Below, in pieces: positions 1 through 12,365 of a DNA stretch of 64,000 nucleotides; positions within the stretch are counted from its first letter, which is position 1; every line of letters begins with the position of its first letter. The notes under the pieces were generated by a model, which did not search any database, was not told the DNA's origin, and was given only the letters and a program-made list of their open reading frames with translations. A program made the position numbers and the translations under genes. This DNA comes from Oncomelania hupensis (Eukaryota; Mollusca; Gastropoda; Littorinimorpha; Pomatiopsidae): positions 7,372,186 through 7,436,185 of the forward strand of contig CM072522.1 of the NCBI GenBank assembly GCA_036898135.1, read 5' to 3'.

Positions 1-2046
1 ATTCTACATCCTACAGACCCCCTTGACACCGAAACACACGTATTTGATAATAATAGTTTAAATGCTGATATTACACAAGAGGAGGTGTTAAAATCTATTA
101 GAAAATTAAAAAATAATAAAGCTTGTGGTATTGATTATATTCTGAACGAGTTCTTAAAGGCTTCTTCTCCAAAGTTGTTAAATACTATCACAATGTTGTT
201 TAATCTTGTTTTAAGCAGTGGTAAAATTCCAGATGACTGGTCAGTTGGCATAATTTGCCCGTTGTATAAAGGTAAAGGGGATAGGTTAAATGTAGATAAT
301 TATAGAGGTATAACGGTGCTTAGCTGTATGGGTAAACTTTTCACCAGCGTAATTAATGACAGGATTAACATATTTCTAGACTCAAATAATTTGTTAGGCA
401 ATGAACAAGCAGGTTTTAGGAAAGGATATTCAACCACTGACCACGTTTTTACTCTTTATTGCTTAATTGACATTTATTTGCAGCAAAGAAAAAAATTGTT
501 TTGTACGTTTATTGATTATAAAAAAGCATTTGACAATGTACAGCGTAGTATGCTTTGGGAGAAGCTAATTAAAACTGGTATTACTGGAAGAGTTTTGACA
601 GTGATTAAGGATATGTATGAGAAAGCCAAGTCATGTGTTAGAACCCATGATGGTCTGTCATCTACTTTTTTTACGTGTAACGCTGGAGTGAGGCAAGGAG
701 AAAATCTGTCACCTGTATTATTTTCTTTGTTTTTGAATGATTTAAGGTCTTTCCTTGCAGAACATATCGACGGGTTATCATTGCCACAGAATTTGGCGAA
801 TGGCCTCGGCTTTTCTGATATTGAACAGTATTTTCATTTGTTTTTGTTACTCTATGCTGATGATACTGTCATTTTATCAGAGTCTGCTGAAGACATGCAG
901 AAGGCCTTAGATATTTTAGATCTATACTGTACAAAATTTGGATTGTGTTTAAATATTGCAAAAACGAAAGTGATGATTTTTTCCCGCGGTAAAGTTAGAA
1001 GGTTGCCTGTTTTTAAGTTTAAAAATGTAATTCTTGAAATTGTTTGGGAATATAAATATCTGGGTACCCTTTTTCAATATAATAACAAATTTCAAAAAAA
1101 TATCAGATCCATGAGTGTATCAGCTGAACGTGCTATGTTTGCGCTTTTAAAAAAATGTAGAAAACTGGATTTGCCCCTTGATATTCAGTTAGATCTTTTT
1201 GATAAATGTGTAAAACCGATTTTATTGTATAACTGCGAGGTATGGGCTCATGAAAAAATGATAATATGTGATCGATTACAACTAAAATTTTTGAAATTGA
1301 TTCTTAATGTTAAAACTAGTACGCCGACCTGTATGGTTTTAGGTGAAGTTGGCTGTTTTCCTGTTTCCTTAGATGCTAAATGCAGGCTACTCTGTTTCTG
1401 GTATAAACTTTGTATTGATTGTTGCAATGATTCTGTTAGAATGTCAGTACTTATGTTTCGACTATGCTCTTATTTATTTTTTAATTCTGAGTATAAACTA
1501 TCCTGGCTATGTACTGTTCGCTCTCTGCTAAATGATCTTGGTCTGTCTTTCATTTGGTTAAACGGCTGTAAATACTCTTTGAATTGTTTTAAGACCATGG
1601 TCAAACAACGCTTGAGAGACCAGTTCTTGCAAACCTGGCATCAGGATGTATTCGCTCATAATGCTTGTATTACGTATAGAATTTTTAAGAGTACGTTCGG
1701 TTTTGAAGATTATTTAGTTTCCTTGTCACCTCTATCGAGAAGAAACTTATTGAAATTTAGGCTCAGCTGTCACAAACTGCCAATTCAATCACTTAGATAT
1801 TTGAATATTCAGAGAGAAGATAGAATGTGTACTCTGTGTGATCTGGATGAACTAGGTGATGAATTTCATTATCTGTTTAGATGTACAAATTCTGTGTTGG
1901 TTATTAACAGACTTTCTTTAATACCTCAATACTTCAGGAATCACCCGAATGCCTATAAGTTAAATCAGTTATTGAACTCTAAATCTAAACGCAGATTGTC
2001 TGATTTGAGCCGCTTTATAGGGATTATTTTTTCACTTTTTCAGTAG
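1..2046 (+). CDS. LINE reverse transcriptase, 5' end outside window
   Basis: This is the reverse transcriptase part of a non-LTR retrotransposon, which copies element RNA into DNA at a nicked target. The frame is open from the first base of the window, so the N-terminal endonuclease lies off the left edge and no start can be assigned. Seen in order: the pre-RT stretch KNNKACGID, motif A FIDYKKAFDNV (near base 505), motif B GVRQGENLSPVLFSLF, catalytic motif C LLYADDTVIL (near base 850), the YKYLGTLF block, and a C-terminal Cys/His knuckle CTLC followed by HYLFRC (near base 1830). No stop interrupts about 680 codons, so this copy is young or still intact in this part. The DNA is AT-rich, unlike the calpain exons. 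The clade is not assigned. The RT identity is secure. Confidence 0.95.
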   Translation: MLHPTDPLDTETHVFDNNSLNADITQEEVLKSIRKLKNNKACGIDYILNEFLKASSPKLLNTITMLFNLVLSSGKIPDDWSVGIICPLYKGKGDRLNVDNYRGITVLSCMGKLFTSVINDRINIFLDSNNLLGNEQAGFRKGYSTTDHVFTLYCLIDIYLQQRKKLFCTFIDYKKAFDNVQRSMLWEKLIKTGITGRVLTVIKDMYEKAKSCVRTHDGLSSTFFTCNAGVRQGENLSPVLFSLFLNDLRSFLAEHIDGLSLPQNLANGLGFSDIEQYFHLFLLLYADDTVILSESAEDMQKALDILDLYCTKFGLCLNIAKTKVMIFSRGKVRRLPVFKFKNVILEIVWEYKYLGTLFQYNNKFQKNIRSMSVSAERAMFALLKKCRKLDLPLDIQLDLFDKCVKPILLYNCEVWAHEKMIICDRLQLKFLKLILNVKTSTPTCMVLGEVGCFPVSLDAKCRLLCFWYKLCIDCCNDSVRMSVLMFRLCSYLFFNSEYKLSWLCTVRSLLNDLGLSFIWLNGCKYSLNCFKTMVKQRLRDQFLQTWHQDVFAHNACITYRIFKSTFGFEDYLVSLSPLSRRNLLKFRLSCHKLPIQSLRYLNIQREDRMCTLCDLDELGDEFHYLFRCTNSVLVINRLSLIPQYFRNHPNAYKLNQLLNSKSKRRLSDLSRFIGIIFSLFQ

Positions 2047-2462
2047 TGACGCACAGTTCTCTTTTAATTTTATGTCACACTTCTATTTTCATGTTTGGAC
2101 GAATATAATCAAAGAGTAGGTTGCTAAATTTAAGCCGCTTTATTGCAGTTTGAGTTATGTCACTATTTATATATTGTGCATTCCCTTTTGTCTTATTTTG
2201 TGAACCATGCAATGCTGTACATTTTTCTTTCCATGTTGACTCAATATAAAACTTTACACGGATGTTTGAAATTTCAGAGGTTTATCTTGTGATACCTATG
2301 GAGCAGCTTTTTTTGTGCCGTTCATTGTTTTTTAATGTAATTCCCCATCCCCCCTTTTCCCCTTTTTTGGCTAAAATGCCCCCTGGGCTATGAGCCTTGT
2401 TTGATGATTTAATTATATGTGATTTTGTTAATAAAAGGACAAAGTTCCAAAGTTCAAAGTTC
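2047..2462 (+). mobile_element. 3' UTR and tail of the LINE
   Basis: Non-coding AT-rich sequence follows the stop codon. It ends in AATAAAAGG and then about three copies of a CAAAGTT heptamer near 2440-2462. A short tandem tail of this kind is typical of LINE 3' ends made by target-primed reverse transcription. The exact 3' boundary is inferred from the heptamers. Confidence 0.6.
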
Positions 2463-3544
2463 ATTCACACCATAGCGATTCATCTCAATCACACCTCCAT
2501 CTCCGTCACCACTCTTCACGTTTATACTAAGTCATTATCTTTTTCCATTCACAATTGTTTCTATCACACTATACTACAAACACGCTTCCCTCATATTCAT
2601 CCCCTACATCACCCCTCTCCAACGTAGTACATTGTCTCCCTTTCATCACATCCATCACCTCTCTCTCTCTCTCTCTCTCTCTCTAACATGCACTGCCCTT
2701 TGACCCACTCGGCAACAACAGCAACGACATTATTTACACACACACAATAAACCAAGAAAATCATATAAAAATCGTATAAAAACGATAAACAACTATTTAC
2801 CAAAATACACCCCTCTCCCCCTCATTCACCATCATTCATTCACGTACGCAGACTCGAAGTGCAAATGCCACTGAGGAAATGAATTACAGGTTTCAACTCA
2901 CCTTAGGTCCCCGCTTGTGAATACAGAACAGCACTGCACAATACAACACTGAACAACACTCCACAATACAGTTCTTGTTAGTCTGAGAGTTCAAATCCGT
3001 TTATGGCTAATGCTGGCTATGGCTGGGGCATCTCTACACTGACGAAGTGCTAGAGCATTAGCAGGCACCCAATAGAGGGTCACACAGCTTCAGAAACAGG
3101 ACTCTACAACTATATTACACAATAGATGGCAGTCACAGTTCTCCTACTACAGACTTTTTAGCATTCTTGTCCCGACAAGGGCAACAAGACCTTGGGTGGT
3201 TCGAAACACTTCGAAATAACCCTTACAGAATACGTGGTCTAGCCTGACACACAGTCACAATGTTACTCTGTCAAAAAGCTGTCTGCTCGCATAAACAACC
3301 AAAGTGACTCTGCCAGCTACATCACAAACCAGCACACAGGAAAACGATCGAGTTGAGTTCAACCCCTTTAACCTCGTTTTTGCATAAGCTCATACTGCGT
3401 TTAACACGAGAAATACGCGTTCTAACCTTTCATGCGCAATAAAAGAAAACTGCCGATCTATCTATATACACTGCATAGTAGAGATGTGCAACTCTGCACG
3501 AAATATAACTATCTCTAATATGTGCTGGAAACTCGTGTCGTCAC
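2463..3544. other. Intergenic stretch, no gene recognised
   Basis: It holds a CT dinucleotide run near 2659-2685, and on the minus strand one good splice-donor-like site (CCTAAG, then GTGAGT) at 2901/2902 without a recognisable coding exon beside it. Last exons of the calpain gene could lie here or beyond the left edge, but none was recognised. Confidence 0.5.
2659..2685. repeat. CT microsatellite
   Basis: About 13 uninterrupted CT dinucleotides. Confidence 0.95.
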
Positions 3545-3648
3545 ATTGACCACCTGGCAGAAAGCGTCCAATATTCCCAAGCTGATCCAACAGACCTCAT
3601 ACACAAACAAGGAGTCTTGTCCCGGAAGAGTTTTCAAGAAAAAAGGTA
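3545..3648 (-). mobile_element. HP retroposon, internal fragment
   Basis: About 104 bp nearly identical to 4553-4656 in the neighbouring HP copy (the section with GACCACCTGGCAGAAAGCG and TTTTCAAGAAAAAAGG). It stops abruptly where the next HP copy begins. Confidence 0.8.
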
Positions 3649-4831
3649 GGTTACATTACATTACATAATTGTTGCTTTAGGTCCAGCGGACTCTTCCGTC
3701 CCAAATCAGGACCGGACTGTGATTGATTGATTGTTGCTTTAGGTCCAGCGGACTCTTCCGAGCCAAATCAAGACCGGACAACCCCCGATCCGCATAAAAG
3801 ATCTGCTGAAACAACCCTAGTAGGAAAACTGAAGCCCTCCACCGGCCAGTCACTTTACAATAAAGACATCCCACGCAGGGGACGGCTGAGGCTTTACCCC
3901 AACTAATCGAACCCCCGGTTACAAAAACAAAATAGAATACAAACATCATTATAAATTATCAACAAAACACATACATATAAAATGCCTATATTGCTAAATA
4001 ATAACATCATAGGAAGCCCTAGTGACCACCCGGCAGAAAGCGTCTAATACTCCCAAGCTGATCCAACAGACCTCATACACAAACAAGGAGTCTTGTCCAG
4101 GAAGAGTTTTCAAGAAAAAAGGTAGGTCATTGATCTAGCGAAGAAGAAGATAGTATAGCAGAGTGATAGGACAGAGCAGGAATGGGAAAGAGCAAATGAG
4201 GAAGACAGCGACAGTGGGAATTTAAAGCACTAAATTTCCAGAAAGTGGGGATACTATTTATACTGAAACCCCCGGCACCACAACGGGGGTAATCAGGACC
4301 GGACAACCCCCAATCTGCATAAAAGATCTGCTGAAACAACCCCAGTGGGAAAACTGAATGCCCTCCACTGGCCAGTCACTTTACAATAAAGACATCCCAC
4401 GCAGGGGATGGCTGAGGCTTCACCCCAACTTATCGAACCCCCGTTTACAAAAACAAAATAGAATACAAACATCATTATAAATTATCAACAAAACACATAC
4501 ATAGAAAATGCCTACATTGCTAAATAATAACATCATAGGAAGCGGCAAGCCCTAGTGACCACCTGGCAGAAAGCGTCCAATATTCCCAAGCTGATCCAAC
4601 AGACCTCATACACAAACAAGGAGTCTTGTCCCGGAAGAGTTTTCAAGAAAAAAGGTAGGAGACTGGGCTAGCAAAGAAGACGATAGTATAGCAGATTGAT
4701 AGAACAGAGCAGAAATGAGAAAGAGCAAATGAGAAAGACAGCGACAGTGGGAATTTAAAGCCCTAAATTTCCAGAAAGTGGGGATACTATTTATACTGAA
4801 ACCCCCGGCACTCCAACGGGGGTAACTCCGA
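3649..4831 (-). mobile_element. HP retroposon, interrupted host copy
   Basis: One HP copy in two pieces, 3649-3717 and 4291-4831, split by a second HP copy. Its 3' end, at the left in this orientation, carries an (ATTAC)n tail near 3650-3665. Its 5' end is the G-rich hairpin at 4810-4831, directly beside a LINE 3' end. The two pieces share the 14-bp AATCAGGACCGGAC at the break. Confidence 0.85.
3718..4290 (-). mobile_element. HP retroposon, short form (573 bp), nested, with 14-bp TSD
   Basis: A complete short-form HP element inserted into another HP copy. It is flanked by the 14-bp direct repeat AATCAGGACCGGAC at 3704-3717 and 4291-4304. Read on the minus strand, it starts with a hairpin (CCCCCG, loop, CGGGGG), then GTATAAATAGTATCCCC with a TATA-like box, then about 500 bp without a convincing gene, and it ends in a (CAAT)n tail. 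Long TSDs and a short-repeat 3' tail indicate target-primed retroposition. It encodes no reverse transcriptase, so it must move with the help of another element. A family name is not known to me. Confidence 0.85.
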
Positions 4832-5056
4832 GGTCGTAGGGGCACCACAGATGCTCGTTTAACCAGCATACTCCATCTTTCTCTGTCCTCAGCAATTCTG
4901 ATGGCTTCGCTCAGTGTCAAACCAGTCCATTCTCGAATGTTGTCCTCCCACCTCTTTTTCGGTCTCCCTCTTCTTCTACCTCCTTGCACTGTGCCTTGCA
5001 GAATGGTCTTTGCAAGGCCTGATGATATGGTGACATGGCCATACCATCAGAGTTTA
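4832..5056 (-). pseudogene. RTE-like LINE, extreme C-terminus, 5' truncated
   Basis: The minus strand encodes the conserved C-terminal tail of an endonuclease/RT-type [24 protein letters not shown], then [19 protein letters not shown] and SVVP. The same tail occurs at 18735, 36870, 48920 and 60660. This copy holds only about 225 bp, the usual result of incomplete reverse transcription. Clade RTE is tentative. Confidence 0.85.
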
Positions 5057-5454
5057 GGATAGGATTTTTTTTAGTTATTTCCCTTGTTAGTTTCACGTGA
5101 CTTTGGTCTGCGCATTTTGACGCATATTTGAAATGCGTTCACTAGTAATTATCACTCTTCCATGGTATTTTGTTGGTAACGGATGTATCTTTGCCAAGCT
5201 CACAGTTTGTGCAACCGTTTTGTGTTTTTGAAAATATTTTGTAAACCCCTCATCTAGACTGACGAGAGGCTTTTCTTATTTTTCCTCGATTTGGAGGATT
5301 TGGGTTACTTCAATAGTGAACCATTGCAACCTACCGACATTGCCTTGTGGTTTTGTTTATTTCCATCTTCATCTCCATCCTTCCTCATCTCACCTGTCAC
5401 TCTACTACGCACCCAAACCCACGAGGGGTTCCTTCTTACCCCAAACCTTCAACA
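5057..5454. other. No gene recognised
   Basis: Mixed AT-rich sequence without a recognisable coding segment or repeat family. Confidence 0.4.
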
Positions 5455-5640
5455 CTAGTACTTGGCCATTTTCAGTTTTTTGCACAGACGTCGGACGGAC
5501 AGACGGAGGGACATTAATTTTCAATGTCATTTTTGGACTATTTAGGACTCATTTCGCACACATTTGGAAAAATAAGAAAATTTTTTGGGGGTTGGCGAGT
5601 ACATAAGCCTAACATTGCTATGCATGCCAGTCAAAAAAAA
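5455..5640 (+). mobile_element. TGACC element, 3'-end fragment
   Basis: It shows the usual end of the TGACC family: a GACGGACGGACAGACGG tract, TTTGGACTATTTAGGACTCAT, then ACATTGCTATGCATGCCAGTC. The 5' two thirds are missing. Confidence 0.8.
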
Positions 5641-6138
5641 TGATTTGGGACTCGCCTTAACAACTCATGGGGTATGAGATTTTTTGCTATATATGCGAGT
5701 TAAAAAAAAAAGCCTAAAGAGAGAGTACGACATGCCAGCCAAAGATAATGTCAAACCTTTTTTCTTTTCACATAAACGTTGAGCATGTTAAAGCAGCATA
5801 AACGTGTCTTTATTTATTCCATACTGATTCTGACAGTAATAAAACAGTTTTAAGCACACAAAATACTTCTGTTGAGATTAATAATGAAAATGATGTAAAC
5901 CAAAATGGAAAAGAAATTCATCAACCAAGGAATATTTCTATTATTGGTTGTTTTGTCTTGTGATAATATTTCACATAGGCTACTTGGGAGGGAAAAGCGT
6001 TTAGAAATAATAAAATAATCACAAAATATACAATGTACGACAAATAATTACGTTTGTGTATATAAAAAAATATTCTGTATTTAAATATTCACTGTAAAGG
6101 CTCCATATACACACATACAAATGTTGCAAAAAGATTAC
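5641..6138. other. AT-rich stretch, no gene recognised
   Basis: Low-complexity AT-rich DNA leading into the satellite array. No open frame with a recognisable product. Confidence 0.4.
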
Positions 6139-9100
6139 AGACAAAAAAATTCTAACTTAAATATCACAGACTAAGAATGAGACGTACAAATATTAAAATC
6201 AAAATATCACTGACTAATTTGCCCAATTGCAACTTAAAGAAAATAGTCACAGGTTGTAAGATGTACAAAATAATAAAAGTAAAATATCACAGACTGATTT
6301 GACCCATTTTAATTGCACCATAAAGAAAATAGCCAGCTAGAAGGGCAAGGCCCATTTGACTCACATGCCGCTCATGGAACTCGCAATAGTTAACAGGAAA
6401 ATTAGTGCCCAGAAAAAAACATAATGAAAAGGTGGCCAAAATGCAAAGTAATATCGACTTTGATCTTTCTATGCTCTTGACTTTGAGATGATCTTGACCT
6501 CCGGCTCCAAATACACACGTACTATTAAAAAACTACACAACAGTTGCAATATACTATTTTTAAAAAAAAACACAAAAACGGTGACCTTAAGATGACCTTG
6601 ACCTTGACGTGATCTCTCATGCATCTATGATAAAATAACCCAATGTTGTTGCATACTATGGGTTAAATTAACAGCCATTCCACTGTACGATGACCAATTT
6701 TTTAAACTGTTTTTGCCAGGCTTAAAATTACCTTGGCCTTCAAGATCAACGCAGAAACTGAACATATATGAAAGATCAATCTATTATCTCTAAATACAAC
6801 AGGTTTATATAGTTTGGGGTCTAACATTTGACGAACCTTGACCTTGAAGTGAAGTCATTCATTCATTGATCATTTTGAAGGTCTCATGTAAATACACCAT
6901 CTTACCAAGTTTGGTTGTGATAGTTGCAATTGGCTCCGACTACTTAGCCACCTTGAAGTTTTTGTACAGACAGACGGCGGACTGACAGACGGACAGACAG
7001 ACATTTTTGTTCGATATCATGTTTGGACTATTTAGGACTCATCTGATACAAGTTTGCAAATTTTGTTTTATTTTTTAATTTTTTTTTTTTTTTTTTTTTT
7101 TTGGGGGGGGGGGGGGGGTTGTGGTGGGGGTGAGTACATAGATATTGCTATGCATGCGTGTCAAAATTCTGAAGACATATAAAATATTAACAATAAAAAT
7201 ATCGCAGACTAATATCACTAATTGCACCATAAAGAAAATAGTCTCAGGTTGATAGATGTAAACAAACAATGTAAATAAAAATATCACAGACTGATCTGAC
7301 TATTTCCACCATAAAGAAAATAGTATAAATTGGAAGACATACAAAATAGTAATTAATTAAAATATCACAGGCCGATTTCATCAATTGCACCATAGCAAAA
7401 ATAGTAACAGGTTTAAGATGTAAAAAAGTTAAATAATAAATTATCACAGACAGATTTAAAGAATTATACCATATGGTAAATAGTCGTGGTTGTATGATGT
7501 ACAAAATATTAACATTTAAATATCACAGACTGATTTCACCAACTGCACCATACAGATAATAGTTACAGTTTGAGAGATGTTCAAAATATAAATGTCAAAT
7601 ATCACAGACTGATTTCATCACATGCATTATAAAGAATAAAATAAAAAATTGGAAGACATACACAATATTACAATTAAAATATAATCTGATTTCATCAATT
7701 GCACCATAAAGAAAATAGCCACAGGTTGTAAGACGTTAAAAAGTATTAAAAATAAAATATCACAGACTTATTTCACCAACTGCAACGTAAAAAAAAAAGA
7801 CCCAGGTTGTAAGATGTACAACATATTAAAATTAAAATATCACAGAGAGATTTCACCAATTGTATCATAAAGAATATAGTCCAAAATTGGAAGATGAACA
7901 CAAAATATAAAAATTTAAATATCACAGGCTGATTTCACCAATTGCACCATAATAAAAAAAATAGTCACAGGTTGTAAGATGTACAAAATATTAAAATAAA
8001 AATATCACAGACTGATTTCATTGCACCATAAAGAAAAACGTCACAAGTTGTAAGATATACAAAATATTAAAATTAAAATATCACAGACTTATTTTATTGC
8101 ACTATAAAGAAAATAGTCACAAGTTGTAAGATATACAAAATATTAAAATTAAAATATCACAGACTTATTTTATTGCACTATAAAGAAAATAGTCACAAGT
8201 TGTAAGATATACAAAATATTAAAATTAAAATATCACAGACTTATTTTATTGCACTATAAAGAAAAAAGTCACAAGTTGTAAGATGTACAAAATATTAAAA
8301 TAAAAATATCACAGACTGATTTTACCAAATAACCATAAAGAAAATAATCACAGGTTGTAAGATGTACAAAATATTAAAATAAAACTATCACAGACTGATT
8401 TCATTGCACCATAAAGAAAATAGTCACAGGTTGTAAGATATACTAAATATTAATATTAAAATATCACAGACTAATTTCAACAATTGCACCATTAAAAAAA
8501 TAGTAACAGGTTGTAAGATATACAAAATATTAAAATAAAAATATCACAGACTGAGTTTATTGCACCATAAAGAAAAAAGTCACAAGTTGTAAGATATACA
8601 AAATATTAATATTAAAATATCACAGACTGATTTCACCAATTGTACCATTAAAAAAATAGTCACAGGTTCTAAGATGTACAAAATATTAAAATAAAAATAT
8701 CACAGATTGATTTCATTGCACCATAAAGAAAAAAGTCACAAGTTGTAAGATATACAAAATATTATTATTAAAATATCACAGACTGATTTCACCAATTGCA
8801 CCATAATAAAAATAGTCACAGGTTGTAAGATTTACAAAATATTAAATAAAAATATCACAGACTGATTTCATTGCATCATAAAGAAAATAGTCACAGGTTG
8901 TAAGAAGTACAACATGTTAATATTAAAATATCACAGACTGATTTCACCAATTGCATCATAAAAAATATAGTAAAAAATTGGAAGACGGACAAAATACAAA
9001 AATTAAAATATCACAGATTGATTTCACTAATTGCACCATAATAAAAATAGTCACAGGTTGTAAGATGTACAAAATATTAAAATAAAAATATCACAGACTG

Positions 9101-10240
9101 ATTTCATTGCACCATAAAGTAAAAAGTCACAAGTTGTAAGATATACAAAATATTATTATTAAAATATCACAGACTGATTTCACCAATTGCACCATAATAA
9201 AAATAGTCACAGGTTGTAAGATTTACAAAATATTAAAATAAAAATATCACAGACTGATTTCACCAATTGCACCATAAAGAAAATAATCACAGGTTGTAAG
9301 ATGTACAAAATATTAAATAAAAATATCACAGACTGCTTTCATTGCACCATAAAGAAAATAGTCACAGGTTGTAAGAAGTACAACATGTTAATATTAAAAT
9401 ATCACAGACTGATTTCACCAATTGCATCATAAAGAATATAGTAAAAAATTGGAAGACGGACAAAATACAAAAATTAAAATATCACAGATTGATTTCACTA
9501 ATTGCACCATAATGAAAATAGTCACAGGTTGTAAGAAGTACAACATATTAAAATTAAAATATCACAGACTGATTTCACCAATTGCATCATAAAGAATAAA
9601 GTAAAAAATTAGAAGACGGACAAAATATAAAAATTAAAATATCACAGGCTGATTTCACCAATTGCACCATAATGAAAATAGTCACAGGTTGTAAGATGTA
9701 CAAAATATTAAAATAAAAATATCACAGACTGATTTCATTGCACCATAAAGTAAATAGTCACAGGTTGTAAGATGTACAACATATTAAAATAAAAATATCA
9801 CAGACTGATTTCACCAATTGCATCATAAAGAATACAGTAAAAAATTGGAAGACGGACAAAACATAAAAATAAAAATATCACAGATTGATTTCACCAATTG
9901 CACCATAATGAAAATAGTCACAGGTTGTAAGATGTACAAAATATTAAAATAAAAATATCACAGACTGATTTCATTGCACCATAAAGAATATTGTCAAAAA
10001 CTGGAAGACGGACAAAATATAAAAAATAAAATATCACAGACTGATTTCACCCATTGCACCATAAAGAAAATAGTCCCAGGTTGTAAGATATACAAAATGT
10101 TAACAATTAAAATATCGCAGACCTCTTTCACCACTTGCATTATAAAGAAAATAGTCAAACATTGTAAGATGTACAAAATATTAAAAATAAAATAGTCACA
10201 AATTGTAAGATGTACAAAATATTTAAAAAACATGTCTAAA
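6139..10240. repeat. Satellite array, about 80-bp unit, more than 40 units
   Basis: Head-to-tail units containing TATCACAGACTGATTTCACC, AATTGCACCATAAAGAAAAT and AGTCACAGGTTGTAAGATGT, with AT-rich linkers. A shorter variant of about 72 bp lacks ACCAATTG. A third variant carries GTAAAAAATTGGAAGACGGAC. The three types alternate in recurring order between about 8900 and 10000, a higher-order pattern. The array is interrupted at 6335-7170 by a TGACC element. Short frames through the array are by-products of the unit length. Confidence 0.95.
6335..7170 (+). mobile_element. TGACC element inserted in the satellite array
   Basis: It begins with GAAGGGCAAGGCCCATTTGACTCACATGC in altered form and ends with ATTGCTATGCATGCGTGTC. 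Satellite units lie on both sides. It carries repeated TGACCTTGACC motifs, GACAGACGGACAGACAGAC and a T-run followed by a G-run near 7080-7120. It encodes no protein. Confidence 0.85.
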
Positions 10241-11195
10241 AAGGATCATTATATGTTTTGTTTCGAAAGCGAAGGCACTCATTAACGTTGAAATATGCAC
10301 TGGACAATATCGGTAATTAAAGTTGAACTATTATATCATTTAAAGTTCAACTATACACTCAATAACGTCAAAGGCACATAATACTTGGCAAGATGTGTCC
10401 TCTCCATGTGACCCAAGAGCTCAAAGCACATCCCCTGCTTTTGCTGGACTTGACCTGATGAAACTAAATGAAGAAACAAACAAAAAAAAATCACATTTTA
10501 ATTATTCATCTAATTATTTAATGTAATGACATGTTTAGTTACATAGTTCTTTGGTAGCAAGTTAGGTATTCAGTTATTGTGTTGTTCATCATTTGATCCT
10601 ATTCTCTTTCACTGTTTTTCCCATTAGTTCTCAAAGCAATAGAAGTATTGTTTTGGACTGTCTGGTGTCTGGCTGTCACGTCTGCGCACTTTTCTCTGAA
10701 ATTAATGGAAGCATTTCTTTGAAACTTAGTATGTAGTTCAATGTTCAATTTCTCTTTTAGTTTCCTTATTTATTATTGTTTCCCCATAGAATATTATGTA
10801 GCCTATTTTAATGGTTTTAAATTTCATCATGACTTTACCTTTAGAATTATTTGGTATATTAGTATATGTTGATTGAAAAGCTGTTTTATATGCATTAAAG
10901 CAGTGGAGCTGTAAAGTTAGAAGTTAGTTTTCATTTGAAATTAAACATATGATACAATGTGTGATTTAATGGGGAGGGCAGGGAAAAGTGATAATGGAAG
11001 GTGTTTGATTTTCCAAATACTACAACATGCATCCTGTGCTTCAGGGAAAAAGTGTTTATTACACACGCACAAGTACACACAAGTACACAAACACAAATCA
11101 AAGAGCAGCGAAATGATGGCCATTTTCAACCCATATGTTTGCTCTTGTGGCAATGGAAAGGGCTAAGGGGGAAAAAAAGGCAAGTTTGGACTTTT
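10241..11195. other. No gene recognised
   Basis: Single-copy-looking AT-rich DNA. The minus strand near 10370-10470 has a short open stretch after an AG, but it shows no domain or homology I can name. Confidence 0.4.
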
Positions 11196-11412
11196 TATCT
11201 CTCATAGTTTAGGGTTAAGGTCACTTCAAAGTGTCCACTAACCGACTTTGGGCAGTTCCTGTGACCTTGACCTTGGAGTAAAGTTGACCAAATTTGTATT
11301 TGGATATCTATCATCCATCAAAGAATCACAAGTTCAATATTAATAACTTAGATAAAAAGTGGGGGCATGGGGTGAACACATAGATACGTATCTATGCACG
11401 CGAGTCAATAAA
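11196..11412 (+). mobile_element. TGACC element, middle and 3' fragment
   Basis: It has TTTAGGGTTAAGGTCACTTC, TGACCTTGACCTTGGAGT and a terminus TCTATGCACGCGAGTC, joined with the central part deleted. Confidence 0.75.
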
Positions 11413-11725
11413 ATCACAGTGTGGCCAGTCCATAGGCGCTTTTAACCCACACAGATATACGTGCAGCATGGAAAGGGTTAAACGCTAAAAATACTGAAAG
11501 CACGGTCAGGCCTTGAGCGCTTAATTTCACCTACATGGTCACGTGGCCTGGGACCTTTTGATAATTTTCCTTCTTCCTTCCCTTCAGCTCCAACACAAAC
11601 TTGCCCCCCGTTGCTTCCGCCTCCTGGTGGCATTCGGCAAGCCCGTAGAACGTGTCCCACACGCGTTGATGGTTCCAAATCTGCCGCCAACCAATCATCA
11701 ACGAATAAGGCGATCAAATGACCGT
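11413..11725. other. No gene recognised
   Basis: A GC-richer island between two TGACC pieces. Overlapping open frames on both strands have no recognisable domain. Confidence 0.4.
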
Positions 11726-12365
11726 AACGAGAAGGACAAAATCCATATGACTCACATGCTCCCTATCAAACTTGCAATATTTAACATTAAAATCAGCGCC
11801 CAGAAACAAAATAAAAATAAATAAAACTGACATTAAGAAATGCCAAGTAATACCGATCTTTTGAAGCTCTTGACCTGGAGATGATCTTGACTTCCACTTA
11901 TAAATACACTCACAGGCAATCAAAGAAACTACAGCAAAATGCCTTGGGATGAATTTGAATTTCAGTGACCTTGACCTTCATGACATTGACCTTCACGTGA
12001 CCTCTGATCAAATGACCCAATGTTGTATACTATGGGTTAAATATAGAGCCATTTCAGTGTATGAGACTTTTTTTAACGTTTTTGTAAAATCTAAAATGAC
12101 CTTGACCTTCAAGATCAACGCAAAAAGGAACCTACATGAAAGATCAATATATTATCTCTAAATCCAACACGTTTGGACTTTCCTATTTTGGCGTCATAGT
12201 CATATCAAAGTACCTACACCAACAGAATTTGGACAGCTCCAGCTCTAGTGACCTTGACCTTGAGCGTGGTTGACCAAATTTGCAAAGTATGTGTGTCTCA
12301 TTGATATCTAATATGCATAAAAGAATCATAAGTTCATTATTGCTAACTTTAAAAAAAATATATAT
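11726..12365 (+). mobile_element. TGACC element, 5' and central part
   Basis: It starts with CATATGACTCACATGCTCC and runs through the TGACCTTGACC-rich middle. Its 3' end is replaced by the start of another copy at 12366. Confidence 0.8.

Noticed and set aside
10370..10470. Possible terminal exon on the minus strand (ends PLTLLSV then stop)
   Set aside because: No similarity to the expected calpain C2 ending and no other support.
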